A DNA stretch of 64,000 bases from Calliopsis andreniformis (Eukaryota; Arthropoda; Insecta; Hymenoptera; Andrenidae). Numbering within the stretch: the stretch's first letter is position 1; each line of letters starts with the position of its first letter. Positions 23,967-37,278 of the stretch are shown here, one piece after another. Under the pieces are notes generated by a model that was not told where the DNA came from, did no database searches, and saw only the letters and a program-made list of their open reading frames with translations. Location: positions 4,588,001 through 4,652,000 of the forward strand of contig NW_027480449.1 in assembly GCF_051401765.1 (NCBI RefSeq). The letters run 5' to 3'. Made by a program: the position numbers and the translations under genes.

Positions 23967-25607
23967 CAGGATTGAGGATTCAGGATTGAGGATTCAGGAT
24001 TGTGGTTCGAGGACAGAGGACTGAGGCTTGAGGATTGAGGATTGAGGATTGAGGATTGAGGATTGAGGATTGAGGATTTAAGATTGAGGATTGGGTATTG
24101 AGGATTGAACAATGAGGATTGAGGATTGAGGATTGAGGATTGAGGACTGAAGATTGAATATTGATGATTGAAGATTGAGGATTGGGGATTGAGGGATGTG
24201 GATTGGGGACCAGGACTGAGGGTTGAATATTGACGTTTGAGGTCTGAGGATTTAGGATTGAGGATTGAGAATTGAGGATTGAGGATTGAGGATTGAGGAT
24301 TCAGGATTGAGGATTCAGGATTGAGGATTCAGGATTGTGGGTCGAGGACAGAGGACTGAGGCTTGAGGATTGAGGATTGAGGATTGAGGATCGAGGATTG
24401 AGGATTCAGGATTTAAGATTGAGGATTGGGTATTGAGGATTGAACAATGAGGATTGAGGATTGAGGATTGAGGATTGAGGACTGAAGATTGAATATTGAT
24501 GATTGAAGATTGAGGATTGGGGATTGAGGGATGTGGATTGGGGACCAGGACTGAGGGTTGAATATTGACGTTTGAGGTCTGAGGATTGAGGATTGAGGAT
24601 TGAGAATTGAGGATTGAGGATTGAGGATTGAGGATTGAGGATTGAGGATTGAGGATTGAGGACTGAGGATTGAAGATTGAGGATTGAGGATTGAGGATTA
24701 AAGGTTGAGCATTGAGGATTGAAGATTGAGGATTGAAGATTGAGGATTGATGATTGAGGATTGAGGATTGAGGATTGAGGATTGAGGACTGAATATTGAA
24801 GATTGAGAATTGGTGATTGAGGATTGAGTATTGAGGATTGAGGATAGAGTATTGGGGATTGCGGATTGAACATTGAGGATTGAGGATTGAGGATTGAGGA
24901 TTGAGGATTGTGGATTGAGGATTGAGGATTGAGGATTGAGGATTGAGGATTGAAGATTGAATATTGATGATTGAAGGTTGAGGATTGAGGATTGAGGGTT
25001 GTGGATTAAGGACGAGGACTGAGGGTTGAGTATTAATGTTTGAGAACTGAGGATTGAGGATAGAGGATTGAGAATTGAGGATTGAGGATTGAGGATTGAG
25101 GATTGAGGAATGAAGATTGAGGATTGGGTATTGCGGATTGAATATTGAGGGTTGAGGATTGAGGATTGAGGATTCAGGATTGAGGATTCAGGATTGAGGA
25201 TTCAGGATTCTGGTTCGAGGACAGAGGATTGAGGCTTCAGGATTGAGGATTGAGGATTGAGGATTGAGGATTGAGGATTGAGGATTTAAGATTGAGGATT
25301 GGGTATTGAGGATTGAACATTGAGGATTGAGGATTGAGTATTGGGGATTGCGGATTGAACATTGAGGATTGAGGATTGAGGATTGAGGACTGAAGATTGA
25401 ATATTAATGATTGAAGATTGATGATTGAGGATTGAGAGTTGTGGATTGAGGACGAGGACTGAGGGTTGAGTATTGATGTCTGAGGTCTGAGGATTGAGGA
25501 TTGAGGATTGAGAATTGAGGATTGAGGATTGAGGACTGAAGATTGAGAATTGGGTATTGAGGATTGAAGAATGAGGATTGAGGATTGAGGATTGAGGATT
25601 GAGGATT
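23967..25607 (+). repeat. 3271-bp-offset duplication, right copy
   Basis: Matches 20696-22336 marker for marker. Divergence begins at about 25607, where GATTATT starts a different series. It also corresponds to 12.1-13.7 kb at an offset near 11835 bp, with two 335-bp ladder units instead of three. Confidence 0.9.
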
Positions 25608-27040
25608 GAAGATTGATTATTGAGGATTGAAGATTGAGGATTGAGGACTGAGGATTGAGGATTGAGGATTGAGGATTGAGGATTGAGGATTGAGGATTGA
25701 AGATTGAGTATTGAGGATTGAAGATTGAGTATTGAGGATTGAGGATTGAGGATTGAGGATTGAGGATTGAGGATTGAGGATTGAGGATTGAGGATTGAGG
25801 ACTGAGGATTGAAGATTGAGGATTGAGGATTGAGGATTAAAGGTTGAGCATTGAGGATTGAAGATTGAGGATTGAAGATTGAGGATTGATGATTGAGGAT
25901 TGAGGATTGAGGATTGAGGATTGAGGACTGAATATTGAAGATTGAGAATTGGTGATTGAGGATTGAGTATTGAGTATTGAGGATAGAGTATTGGGGATTG
26001 CGGATTGAACATTGAGGATTGAGGATTGAGGATTGAGGATTGAGGATTGTGGATTGAGGATTGAGGATTGAGGATTGAGGATTGAGGATTGAAGATTGAA
26101 TATTGATGATTGAAGGTTGAGGATTGAGGATTGAGGTTTGTGGATTAAGGACGAGGACTGAGGGTTGAGTATTAATGTTTGAGAACTGAGGATTGAGGAT
26201 AGAGGATTGAGAATTGAGGATTGAGGATTGAGGATTTAGGATTGAGGATTGAAGATTGAGGATTGGGTATTGCGGATTGAATATTGAGGGTTGAGGATTG
26301 AGGATTGAGGATTCAGGATTGAGGATTCAGGATTGAGGATTCAGGATTCTGGTTCGAGGACAGAGGATTGAGGCTTTAGGATTGAGGATTGAGGATTGAG
26401 GATTGAGGATTTAAGATTGAGGATTGGGTATTGAGGATTGAACATTGAGGATTGAGGATTGAGGATTGAGGATTGAGTATTGGGGATTGCGGATTGAACA
26501 TTGAGGATTGAGGATTGAGGATTGAGGATTGAGGATTGAAGATTGAGTATTGAGGATTGAAGATTGAGTATTGAGGATTGAAGATTGAGGATTGTGGATT
26601 GAGGATTGAGGATTGAGTAATGAAGACTGAGGATTGGGGATTGAGGATTGACGATTGAGGATTGCGTATTGAGGATTGAGAATTGAGGATTGAGGATTGA
26701 AGATTGAGTATTGAGGATTGAAGGTTGGGAATTGAGGATTGAGGATTGAGGATTGAAGATGAGGGCTGAGGGTTGAGGATTGAGGTTTGAGGTCTGAGGA
26801 TTGAGGATTGAGGATTGAGAGTTGAGGATTGAGGGTTGAGGATTGACGATTGAGCATTGGGTATTGAGGATTGAAGAATGAGCATTGAGGATTGAGGATT
26901 GAGGATTGAGGATTGAAGATTGAGGATTGAGGATTGAGGTTTGAGGATTGAAGATTGAGTATTGAGGGCTGAAGATTGAGGATTGAGGATTGAGGATTGA
27001 GGATTGAGGATTGAGGATTGACGATTGAAGATTGAGGATT
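25608..27040 (+). repeat. Heptamer array before island 18
   Basis: Heptamer variants with a CTGGTTC ladder marker at 26354. The partner is 14.1-15.3 kb. Overlapping minus frames 26376-26885 and 26411-26857 are open. No gene is seen. Confidence 0.82.
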
Positions 27041-27194
27041 GGGGACTGAGAGTTGATGGTTGAGTGATGAGAATTGATGTTTGTGGATAGAGATATGAAG
27101 GTTGCAGATTGAGTATTGCGTATGGAAAACTCTGAACTGAGGATAATCTAGTGAGGATTGAGGATTGACAACTGATTGTTGAGGACTGAGGGCT
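27041..27194 (+). repeat. Island 18, class beta (subtype 2)
   Basis: Shares H9 GAAGGTT and H16 ATCTAGT with the island at 15367. Confidence 0.92.
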
Positions 27195-27969
27195 GAAGAT
27201 TGAGGATTCAGGATTGAGGATTCAGGACTGTGGTATGAGGACTGTGGATTGAGGATTGAGGATTGAGGATTGAAGATTGAGGATTGAGGATAGAGGATTG
27301 AGAATTGAGGATTGAGGATTGAGGATTGAAGATTGAGGATTGGGTATTGAGGATTGAAGAATGAGGACTGAGGATTGAGGATTGAGGATTGAGGATTGAA
27401 GATTGAGTATTGAGGATTGAAGATTGAGGATTGAGGATTGAGGATTGAGGATTGAGGATTGAAGATTGAGGATTGATGATTGAGGATTGAGGATTGAAGA
27501 TTGAGTATTGAGGATTGAAGATTGAGGATTGAGGATTGAGGATTGAGGATTGAGGATTGAGGATTGAGGATTGAGGATTGATGTTTGAGGTCTGAGGATT
27601 GAGGATAGAGGATTGAGAATTGAGGATTGAGGATTGAGGATTGAGGATTGAGGATTTAAGATTGAGGATTGGGTATTGAGGATTGAACATTGAGGATTGA
27701 GGATTGAGGATTGAGGATTGAGGACTGAAGATTGAATATTGATGATTGAAGATTGAGGATTGGGGATTGAGGGATGTGGATTGGGGACCAGGACTGAGGG
27801 TTGAATATTGACGTTTGAGGTCTGAGGATTGAGGATTGAGGATTGAGAATTGAGGATTGAGGATTGAGGATTGAAGATTGAGGATTGGGTATTGAAGATT
27901 GAAGAATGAGGATTGAGGATTGAGGATTGAGGCCTGAGGATGGAGAATTGAGAACTGAGGATGAGGACT
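27195..27969 (+). repeat. Heptamer array between islands 18 and 19
   Basis: Heptamer variants. The last part (GGGGACC step, GAGGCCT, GAACT-GAGGAT) is gamma-cassette interior, which is then cut short at the junction with island 19. No gene is seen. Confidence 0.8.
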
Positions 27970-28123
27970 GAGGGCTGAGTGTTGAGGGTTGAGTGATGAG
28001 AATTGGTGTTTGTGGATAGAGATTTAAAGATTGCAGATTGAGTATTGAGTATTGAAAACTGTGAATTGGTGATATTCTATTGAGGATTGAGAATTGACAA
28101 CTGATTGTTGAGGACTGAGGTCT
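27970..28123 (+). repeat. Island 19, class gamma (subtype 2), left edge recombined
   Basis: Gamma subtype 2 has H6 GGTGTTT, H7 GTGGATA and H16 TTCTATT. Here H1 is GAGGGCT rather than GGGGACT, because the segment normally separating the GAGGAT/GAGGACT step from the island is missing (363 bp, equal to 52 units including one 6-mer) relative to the next copy. Confidence 0.88.
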
Positions 28124-29086
28124 GAAGATTGAGGATTCAGGATTGAGGATTCAGAATTGAGGTTTGAGGACTGACCATTGAGGATTGATGATTGAGGATT
28201 GAGGATTGAGGATTGAGGATTGAAGATTCAGTATTGAGGATTGAAGATTGAGGATTGAGTTTTGAGGATTGAGGATTGAGGATTGAGGATTCAGGATTGA
28301 GGATTCAGGATTGAGGATTCAGGATTGTGGTTCGAGGACAGAGGATTGAGGCTTGAGGATTGAGGATTGAGGATTGAGGATTGAGGATTGAGGATTGAGG
28401 ATTGAGGATTTAAGATTGAGGATTGGGTATTGGGGATTGAACATTGAGGATTGAGGATTGAGGATTGAGGATTGAGGACTGAAGATTGAATATTGATGAT
28501 TGAAGATTGAGGATTGGGGATTGAGGGATGTGGATTGGGGACCAGGACTTCGGGTTGAATATTGACGTTTGAGGTCTGAGGATTGAGGATTGAGGATTGA
28601 GAATTGAGGATTGAGGATTGAGGATTGAAGATTGAGGATTGGGTATTGAAGATTGAAGAATGAGGATTGAGGATTGAGGATTGAGGCCTGAGGATTGAGA
28701 ATTGAGAACTGAGGATGAGGACTGAGGGCTGAGGGTTGAGGTTTGAGGAATGAGGATTGGGGGTTGAGGATTGAGGATTGAGGATTGAGGATTGAGGATT
28801 GTGTACTGAAGATTGAGTATTGATGACTGAGGATTGAGGATTGAGGATTGTGGATTGATGGTTGAGGATTGAGGATTGAAGATTGAGTATTGAGGATTGA
28901 AGATTGAGGATTGAGTATTGAGGATCGAGGATTGAGAATGAGGGCTGAGGGTTGAGGATTGAGGTTTGAGGATTGAGGACTGAGGATTGAGGATTGATGA
29001 TTGAGTATTGAGGATTGAAGATTGAGGATTGAGGATTGAGGATTGAGGATTGAGGATTGAGGATTGAGGATTGAAAATTGAGGACT
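28124..29086 (+). repeat. Heptamer array between the two gamma subtype 2 islands
   Basis: Contains a ladder marker at 28332 and a full gamma interior (792 bp from marker to island). It resembles 48.9-49.7 kb. No gene is seen. Confidence 0.82.
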
Positions 29087-29240
29087 GGGGACTGAGTGTT
29101 GAGGGTTGAGTGATGAGAATTGGTGTTTGTGGATAGAGATTTAAAGATTGCAGATTGAGTATTGAGTATTGAAAACTGTGAATTGATGATATTCTATTGA
29201 GGATTGAGAATTGACAACTGATTGTTGAGGACTGAGGTCT
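29087..29240 (+). repeat. Island 20, class gamma (subtype 2)
   Basis: Complete gamma subtype 2 copy with H1 GGGGACT and H2 GAGTGTT. Confidence 0.92.
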
Positions 29241-30226
29241 GAAGATTGAGGATTCAGGATTGAGGATTCAGAATTGAGGTTTGAGGACTGAGGATTGCGG
29301 ATTGATGATTGAGGATTGAGGATTGAGGTTTGAGGATTGAAGATTCAGTATTGAGGATTGAGAATTGAGGATTGAGGATTGAGGATTGGGGATTGAGGAT
29401 TGAGGATCGAGGATTGAAGATTGAAGATTGGGTATTGAGGATTGAACATTGAGTATTGAGGATTGAGGATTGAGGATTGAGGATTGATTATTGAAGATAG
29501 AATATTGATGATTGAAAGTTGAGGATTGAGGATTGAGGGTTATGGATTCAGGACGAGGACTGAGGGTTGAGTATTGATGTTTGAGGTCTGAGGATTGAGG
29601 ATAGAGGATTGAGAATTGAGGATTGAGGATTGAGGATTGAAGATTGAGGATTGGGTATTGAGGATTGAAGAATCAGGACTGTGGATTGAGGATTGAGGAT
29701 TGAGTATTGAAGATTGAGTATTGAGGATTGAAGATTGAGGATTGAGGATTGAGGATTGAGGATTGAGGATTGAGGATTGAAGATTGATGATTGGGGATTG
29801 AGGATTGAAGATTGAGTATTGAGGATTGAAGATTGAGGATTGAGGATTGACGATTGAGGATTGAGGATTGAGGATTGAGGATTGAGGATTGATGTTTGAG
29901 GTCTGAGGATTGAGGATAGAGGATTGAGGGTTGAGGATTGAGGATTGAGGATTGAGGATTCAGGTTTGAGGATTCAGGATTGAGGATTCAGGATTGTGGT
30001 TCGAGGACAGAGGATTGATGCTTGAGGATTGAGTATTGAGGATTGAGGATTGAGGATTGAGGATTGAGTATTGGGGATTGCGGGTTGAACATTGAGGATT
30101 GAGGATTGAGGATTGAGGATTGAGGATTGTGGATTGAGGATTGAGTATTGTAGATTGAGGATTGGAGATTGAGGATTGAGGATTGAGGATTGAGGATTGA
30201 GGATTGACGATTGAAGATTGAGGATT
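29241..30226 (+). repeat. Heptamer array before island 21
   Basis: Contains the rare GATTATT variant at 29486 (others at 32203, 36015, 40207 and 62970 with the same neighbours) and a ladder marker at 30001 with a CAGGTTT first rung, the form typical of beta-type blocks. No gene is seen. Confidence 0.82.
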
Positions 30227-30380
30227 GGGGACTGAGAGTTGATGGTTGAGTGATGAGAATTGATGTTTGTGGATAGAGATATGAAGATTGCAGATTGAGT
30301 ATTGCGTATGGAAAACTCTGGACTGAGGATACTCTAGTGAGGATGGAGGATTGACAACCGATTGTTGAGGACTGAGGGCT
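30227..30380 (+). repeat. Island 21, class beta (subtype 3)
   Basis: Beta subtype 3: H14 CTGGACT, H16 CTCTAGT, H17 GAGGATG, H19 GACAACC. It begins the alternating beta/alpha region. Confidence 0.93.
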
Positions 30381-31805
30381 GAAGATTGAGGATTCAGGAT
30401 TGAGGATTCAGGACTGTGGTTTGAGGACTGTGGATTGATGATTGAGGATTGGGGATTGAGGATTGACGATCGAGGATTGAAGATTGAGGATTGGGTATTG
30501 AGGATTGAAGAATGAGGACTGAGGATTGAGGATTGAGGATTGAGGATTGAAGATTGAGTATTGAGGATTGCAGATTGAGGATTGAGGATTGAAGATTGAG
30601 GATTGAGGATTGAGGATTGAGGATTGAAGATTGAGTATTGAGGATTGAAGATTGAGGATTGAGGATTGAGGATTGAGGATTGAGGATTGAGGATTGAGGA
30701 TTGAGGATTGAGGATTGAAGATTGAAGATTGAGGAATGAGGATTAAAGGTTGAGCATTGAGGATTGAAGATTGAGGATTGATGATTGAGGATTGAGGATT
30801 GAGGATTGAGGATTGAGGATTGAGTATTGAAGATTCAGGATTGATGATTGAGGATGGAGGATTGAGGATTGAGGATTGAGTATTGGGGATTGAGGATTGA
30901 AGATTGAGGATTTGTTGTTGAGGATTGAAGAATGAGGATTGAGGATTGAGGATTGAGGATTGAGGATTGAGGATTGAAGATTGAGTATTGAGGATTAAAG
31001 ATTGAGGATTGAGGATTGGGGATTGAGGATTGAGGATTCAGGATTGACAACTGATTGTTGAGAACTGAGGGCTGAAGATTGAGGATTCAGGATAGAGGAT
31101 TCAGAATTGAGGTTTGAGGACTGAGGATTGAGGATTGAGGATTAAAGATTGAATATTGATGATCGAATATTGAGGATAGAGGATTGAGGGTTGTGTATTG
31201 AGGACGAGGACTGAGGGTTGAGTATTGATGTCTGAGGTCTGAGGATTGAGGATTGAGGATTGAGAATAGAGGATTGAGGATTGAGGAATGAAGATTGAGG
31301 ATTTGGTGTTGAGGATTGAAGAATCAGGATTGAGGATTGAGGATTGAGGATTGAGGATTGAAGATTGAGTATTGAGGATTGAAGATTGAGGATCGAGGAT
31401 TGAGGATTGAGGATTGAGGATTGAGGATTGAGGATTGAAGATTGAGAATTGATGATTGAATATTGAGGATTGAGGATTGATGACTGAGTATTGAGGATTG
31501 AAGATTGAGGATTCAGGATTGAGGATTGAGGATTGAGGAATGAGGATTGAGGATTGAGGGTTGTGGATTGGGGACCAGGACTGAGTGTTGAATATTGATG
31601 TTTGAGGTCTGAGGATTGAGGATTGAGGATTGAGAATAGATGATTGAGGATTGAGGATTGAAGATTGAGGATTGGGTATTGAGGATTGAAGAATAAGGAT
31701 TGAGGATTGAGGATTGAGGCCTGAGGATTGAAAATTGAGAACTGAGGGTGAGGACTGAGGGCTGAGGGTTGAGGTTTGAGGATTGAGGATTGAAGATTGA
31801 GGATT
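30381..31805 (+). repeat. Heptamer array between beta and alpha islands
   Basis: Beta-to-alpha distance is 1579 bp. It contains a TTTGTTGTT variant at about 30910 (also near 33695, 37801, 42071, 57650 and 60657) and the short 364-bp lead into the alpha island. No gene is seen. Confidence 0.83.
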
Positions 31806-31959
31806 GGGGACTGAGTGTTGAGGGCTGAGTGATGAGAATTGATGTTTGTGGATAGAGATTTGAAGATTGCAGATTGAGTATTGCGTATGGAAAACTCTGA
31901 ACTGAGGATATTCTATTGGGGATTGAGGATTGACAACTGATTGTTGAGGACTGAGGGCT
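31806..31959 (+). repeat. Island 22, class alpha
   Basis: H17 is GGGGATT and the unit after H22 is GTAGATT, shared with the islands at 34594, 58546 and 61552. Confidence 0.93.
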
Positions 31960-33371
31960 GTAGATTGAGGATTCAGTATTGAGGATTCAGGATTGTGGTT
32001 TGAGGACAGAGGATTGAGGATTGAGGTTTGAGGATTGAGGATTGAGGATAGAGGATTGAAGATTCAGTATTGAGGATTGAGAATTGAGGATTGAGGATTG
32101 AGGATTGGGGATTGAGGATTGAGGATCGAGGATTGAAGATTGAAGATTGGGTATTGAGGATTGAACATTGAGTATTGAGGATTGAGGATTGAGGATTGAG
32201 GATTGATTATTGAAGATAGAATATTGATGATTGAAAGTTGAGGATTGAGGATTGAGGGTTATGGATTCAGGACGAGGACTGAGGGTTGAGTATTGATGTT
32301 TGATGTCTGAGGATTGAGGATAGAGGATTGAGAATTGAGGATTGAGGATTGAGGATTGAAGATTGAGGATTGGGTATTGAGGATTGAAGAATCAGGACTG
32401 TGGATTGAGGATTGAGGATTGAGGATTGAAGATTGAGTATTGAGGATTGAAGATTGAGGATTGAGGATTGAGGATTGAGGATTGAGGATTGAGGATTGAA
32501 GATTGATGATTGGGGATTGAGGATTGAAGATTGAGTATTGAGGATTGAAGATTGAGGATTGAGGATTGACGATTGAGGATTGAGGATTGAGGATTGAGGA
32601 TTGAGGATTGATGTTTGAGGTCTGAGGATTGAGGATAGAGGATTGAGGGTTGAGGATTGAGGATTGAGGATTGAGGATTCAGGTTTGAGGATTCAGGATT
32701 GAGGATTCAGGATTGTGGTTCGAGGACAGAGGATTGATGCTTGAGGATTGAGTATTGAGGATTGAGGATTGAGGATTGAGGATTGAGGATTGAGGATTTA
32801 AGATTGAGGATTGGGTATTGAGGACTGAACAATGAGGATTGAGGATTGAGGGTTGAGGATTGAGGACTGAAGATTGAATATTGATGATTGAAGATTGAGT
32901 ATTGGGGATTGAGGGATGTGGATTGGGGACCAGGACTGAGGGTTGAATATTGACGTTTGAGGTCTGAGGATTGAGGATTGAGAATTGAGGATTGTGGATT
33001 GAGGATTGAGGATTGAGGATTGAGGATTGAGGATTGAGGACTGAGGATTGAAGATTGAGGATTGAGGATTGAGGATTAAAGGTTGAGCATTGAGGATTGA
33101 AGTTTGAGTATTGATGATTGAGGATTGAGGATTGAGGATTGAGGATTGAGGACTGAATATTGAAGATTGAGGATTGATGATTGAGGATTGAGTATTGAGG
33201 ATTGAGGATTGAGTATTGGGGATTGCGGATTGAACATTGAGGATTGAGGATTGAGGATTGAGGATTGAGGATTGTGGATTGAGGATTGAGTATTGTAGAT
33301 TGAGGATTGGAGATTGAGGATTGAGGATTGAGGATTGAGGATTGAGGATTGACGATTGAAGATTGAGGATT
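31960..33371 (+). repeat. Heptamer array between islands 22 and 23
   Basis: Heptamer variants with a ladder marker at 32720. Partner of 29.3-30.2 kb on its left half. No gene is seen. Confidence 0.82.
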
Positions 33372-33525
33372 GGGGACTGAGAGTTGATGGTTGAGTGATG
33401 AGAATTGATGTTTGTGGATAGAGATATGAAGATTGCAGATTGAGTATTGCGTATGGAAAACTCTGGACTGAGGATACTCTAGTGAGGATGGAGGATTGAC
33501 AACCGATTGTTGAGGACTGAGGGCT
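33372..33525 (+). repeat. Island 23, class beta (subtype 3)
   Basis: Same units as island 21. Confidence 0.93.
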
Positions 33526-34593
33526 GAAGATTGAGGATTCAGGATTGAGGATTCAGGACTGTGGTTTGAGGACTGTGGATTGATGATTGAGGATTGGGGA
33601 TTGAGGATTGACGATCGAGGATTGAAGATTGAGGATTGGGTATTGAGGATTGAAGAATGAGGACTGAGGATTGAGGATTGAGGATTGAGGATTTGTTGTT
33701 GAGGGTTGAAGAATGAGGATTGAGGATTGAGGATTGAGGATTGAGGATTGAGGATTGAGGATTGAAGATTGAGTATTGAGGATTAAAGATTGAGGATTGA
33801 GGATTGGGGATTGAGGATTGAGGATTGAGGATTGACAACTGATTGTTGAGAACTGAGGGCTGAAGATTGAGGATTCAGGATAGAGGATTCAGAATTGAGG
33901 TTTGAGGACTGAGGATTGAGGATTGAGGATTAAAGATTGAATATTGATGATCGAATATTGAGGATAGAGGATTGAGGGTTGTGTATTGAGGACGAGGACT
34001 GAGGGTTGAGTATTGATGTCTGAGGTCTGAGGATTGAGGATTGAGGATTGAGAATAGAGGATTGAGCATTGAGGAATGAAGATTGAGGATTTGGTGTTGA
34101 GGATTGAAGAATCAGGATTGAGGATTGAGGATTGAGGATTGAGGATTGAAGATTGAGTATTGAGGATTGAAGATTGAGGATCGAGGATTGAGGATTGAGG
34201 ATTGAGGATTGAGGATTGAGGATTGAAGATTGAGAATTGATGATTGAATATTGAGGATTGAGGATTGATGACTGAGTATTGAGGATTGAAGATTGAGGAT
34301 TCAGGATTGAGGATTGAGGATTGAGGAATGAGGATTGAGGATTGAGGGTTGTGGATTGGGGACCAGGACTGAGTGTTGAATATTGATGTTTGAGGTCTGA
34401 GGATTGAGGATTGAGGATTGAGAATAGATGATTGAGAATTGAGGATTGAAGATTGAGGATTGGGTATTGAGGATTGAAGAATAAGGATTGAGGATTGAGG
34501 ATTGAGGCCTGAGGATTGAAAATTGAGAACTGAGGGTGAGGACTGAGGGCTGAGGGTTGAGGTTTGAGGATTGAGGATTGAAGATTGAGGATT
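33526..34593 (+). repeat. Heptamer array between islands 23 and 24 (shortened)
   Basis: The beta-to-alpha distance is 1222 bp, 357 bp (51 heptamers) less than the 1579 bp of the copy from 30264 to 31843. The shortened part lies near 33680. No gene is seen. Confidence 0.83.
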
Positions 34594-34747
34594 GGGGACT
34601 GAGTGTTGAGGGCTGAGTGATGAGAATTGATGTTTGTGGATAGAGATTTGAAGATTGCAGATTGAGTATTGCGTATGGAAAACTCTGAACTGAGGATATT
34701 CTATTGGGGATTGAGGATTGACAACTGATTGTTGAGGACTGAGGGCT
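34594..34747 (+). repeat. Island 24, class alpha
   Basis: Same units as island 22, including H17 GGGGATT. Confidence 0.93.
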
Positions 34748-35453
34748 GTAGATTGAGGATTCAGTATTGAGGATTCAGGATTGTGGTTTGAGGACAGAGG
34801 ATTGAGGATTGAGGTTTGAGGATTGAGGATTGAGGATAGAGGATTGAAGATTGAGGATTGGGTATTGAGGATTGAACATTGAGTATTGAGGATTGAGGAT
34901 TGAGGATTGAGGATTGAGGACTGAAGATTGAATATTGATGATTGAAGGTTGAGGATTGAGGATTGAGGGTTATGGATTCAGGACGAGGACTGAGGGTTGA
35001 GTATTGATGTTTGAGGTCTGAGGATTGAGGATAGAGGATTGAGAATTGAGGATTGAGGATTGAGGATTGAAGATTGAGGATTGGGTATTGAGGATTGGAG
35101 AATGAGGACTGAGGATTGAGGATTGAGGATTGAGGATTGAAGATTGAGTATTGAGGATTGAAGATTGAGGATTGAGGATTGAGGAATGAGGATTGAGGAT
35201 TGAAGATTGAGGATTGATGAATGAGGATTGAGGATTGAAGATTGAGTATTGAGCATTGAAGATTGAGGATTGAGGATTGAGGATTGAGGATTGAGGATTG
35301 AGGATTGAGGATTTAGGATTGATGTTTGAGGTCTGAGGATTGAGGATAGATGATTGAGAATTGAGGATTGAGGATTGAGGATTGAGGATTGAGGATTGAG
35401 GATTCATGATTGAGGATTCAGGATTGAGGATTCAGTATTGTGGTTCGAGGACA
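34594..35453 (+). repeat. Alpha cassette copy 2
   Basis: Island-to-ladder spacing is 814 bp. The minus frame 34970-35407 recurs at 39157, 48438 and 61928 with few residue changes. Confidence 0.9.
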
Positions 35454-37124
35454 GAGGAATGAGGCTTGAGTATTGAGAGATTGAGGATTGAGGATTGAGG
35501 ATTGAGGATTGAGGATTTAAGATTGAGGATTGGGTATTGAGGATTGAACATTGAGGATTGAGGATTGAGGATTGAGGATTGAGGACTGAAGATTGAATAT
35601 TGATGATTGAAGATTGAGGATTGGGGATTGAGGGATGTGGATTGGGGGTTGAGGATTGAGGATTGAGGATTGAGGATTGAGGATTGTGTACTGAAGATTG
35701 AGTATTGATGACTGAGGATTGAGGATTGAGGATTGTGGATTGATGGTTGAGGATTGAGGATTGAAGATTGAGTATTGAGGATTGAAGATTGAGGATTGAG
35801 TATTGAGGATCGAGGATTGAGAATGAGGGCTGAGGGTTGAGGATTGAGGATTGAGGATTGAGGATTGAAGATTCAGTATTGAGGATTGAGAATTGAGGAT
35901 TGAGGATTGAGGATTGGGGATTGAGGATTGAGGATCGAGGATTGAAGATTGAAGATTGGGTATTGAGGATTGAACATTGAGTATTAAGGATTGAGGATTG
36001 AGGATTGAGGATTGATTATTGAAGATAGAATATTGATGATTGAAAGTTGAGGATTGAGGATTGAGGGTTATGGATTCAGGACGAGGACTGAGGGTTGAGT
36101 ATTGATGTTTGAGGTCTGAGGATTGAGGATAGAGGATTGAGAATTGAGGATTGAGGATTGAGGATTGAAGATTGAGTATTGAGGATTGAAGATTGAGGAT
36201 TGAGGATTGAGGATTGAGGATTGAGGATTGAGGATTGAAGATTGATGATTGGGGATTGAGGATTGAAGATTGAGTATTGAGGATTGAAGATTGAGGATTG
36301 AGGATTGACGATTGAGGATTGAGGATTGAGGATTGAGGATTGAGGATTGATGTTTGAGGTCTGAGGATTGAGGATAGAGGATTGAGGGTTGAGGATTGAG
36401 GATTGAGGATTGAGGATTCAGGTTTGAGGATTCAGGATTGAGGATTCAGGATTGTGGTTCGAGGACAGAGGATTGATGCTTGAGGATTGAGTATTGAGGA
36501 TTGAGGATTGAGGATTGAGGATTGAGGATTGAGGATTTAAGATTGAGGATTGGGTATTGAGGACTGAACAATGAGGATTGAGGATTGAGGGTTGAGGATT
36601 GAGGACTGAAGATTGAATATTGATGATTGAAGATTGAGTATTGGGGATTGAGGGATGTGGATTGGGGACCAGGACTGAGGGTTGAATATTGACGTTTGAG
36701 GTCTGAGGATTGAGGATTGAGGATTGAGAATTGAGGATTGTGGATTGAGGATTGAGGATTGAGGATTGAGGATTGAGGATTGAGGACTGAGGACTGAGGA
36801 TTGAAGATTGAGGATTGAGGATTGAGGATTAAAGGTTGAGCATTGAGGATTGAAGATTGAGTATTGATGATTGAGGATTGAGGATTGAGGATTGAGGATT
36901 GAGGACTGAATATTGAAGATTGAGGATTGATGATTGAGGATTGAGTATTGAGGATTGAGGATTGAGTATTGGGGATTGCGGATTGAACATTGAGGATTGA
37001 GGATTGAAGCTTGAGGAATGAGGATTGTGGATTGAGGATTGAGTATTGTAGATTGAGGATTGGAGATTGAGAATTGAGGATTGAGGATTGAGGATTGAGG
37101 ATTGACGATTGAAGATTGAGGATT
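35454..37124 (+). repeat. Heptamer array between alpha cassette 2 and island 25
   Basis: Carries the 222-bp microhomology deletion at about 35641, GATTATT at 36015 and a ladder marker at 36459 with the CAGGTTT first rung. No gene is seen. Confidence 0.83.
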
Positions 37125-37278
37125 GGGGACTGAGAGTTGATGGTTGAGTGATGAGAATTGATGTTTGTGGATAGAGATATGAAGATTGCAGATTGAGTAT
37201 TGCGTATGGAAAGCTCTGGACTGAGGATACTCTAGTGAGGATGGAGGATTGACAACCGATTGTTGAGGACTGAGGGCT
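37125..37278 (+). repeat. Island 25, class beta (subtype 3)
   Basis: Subtype 3 with private H13 GAAAGCT. Confidence 0.92.
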
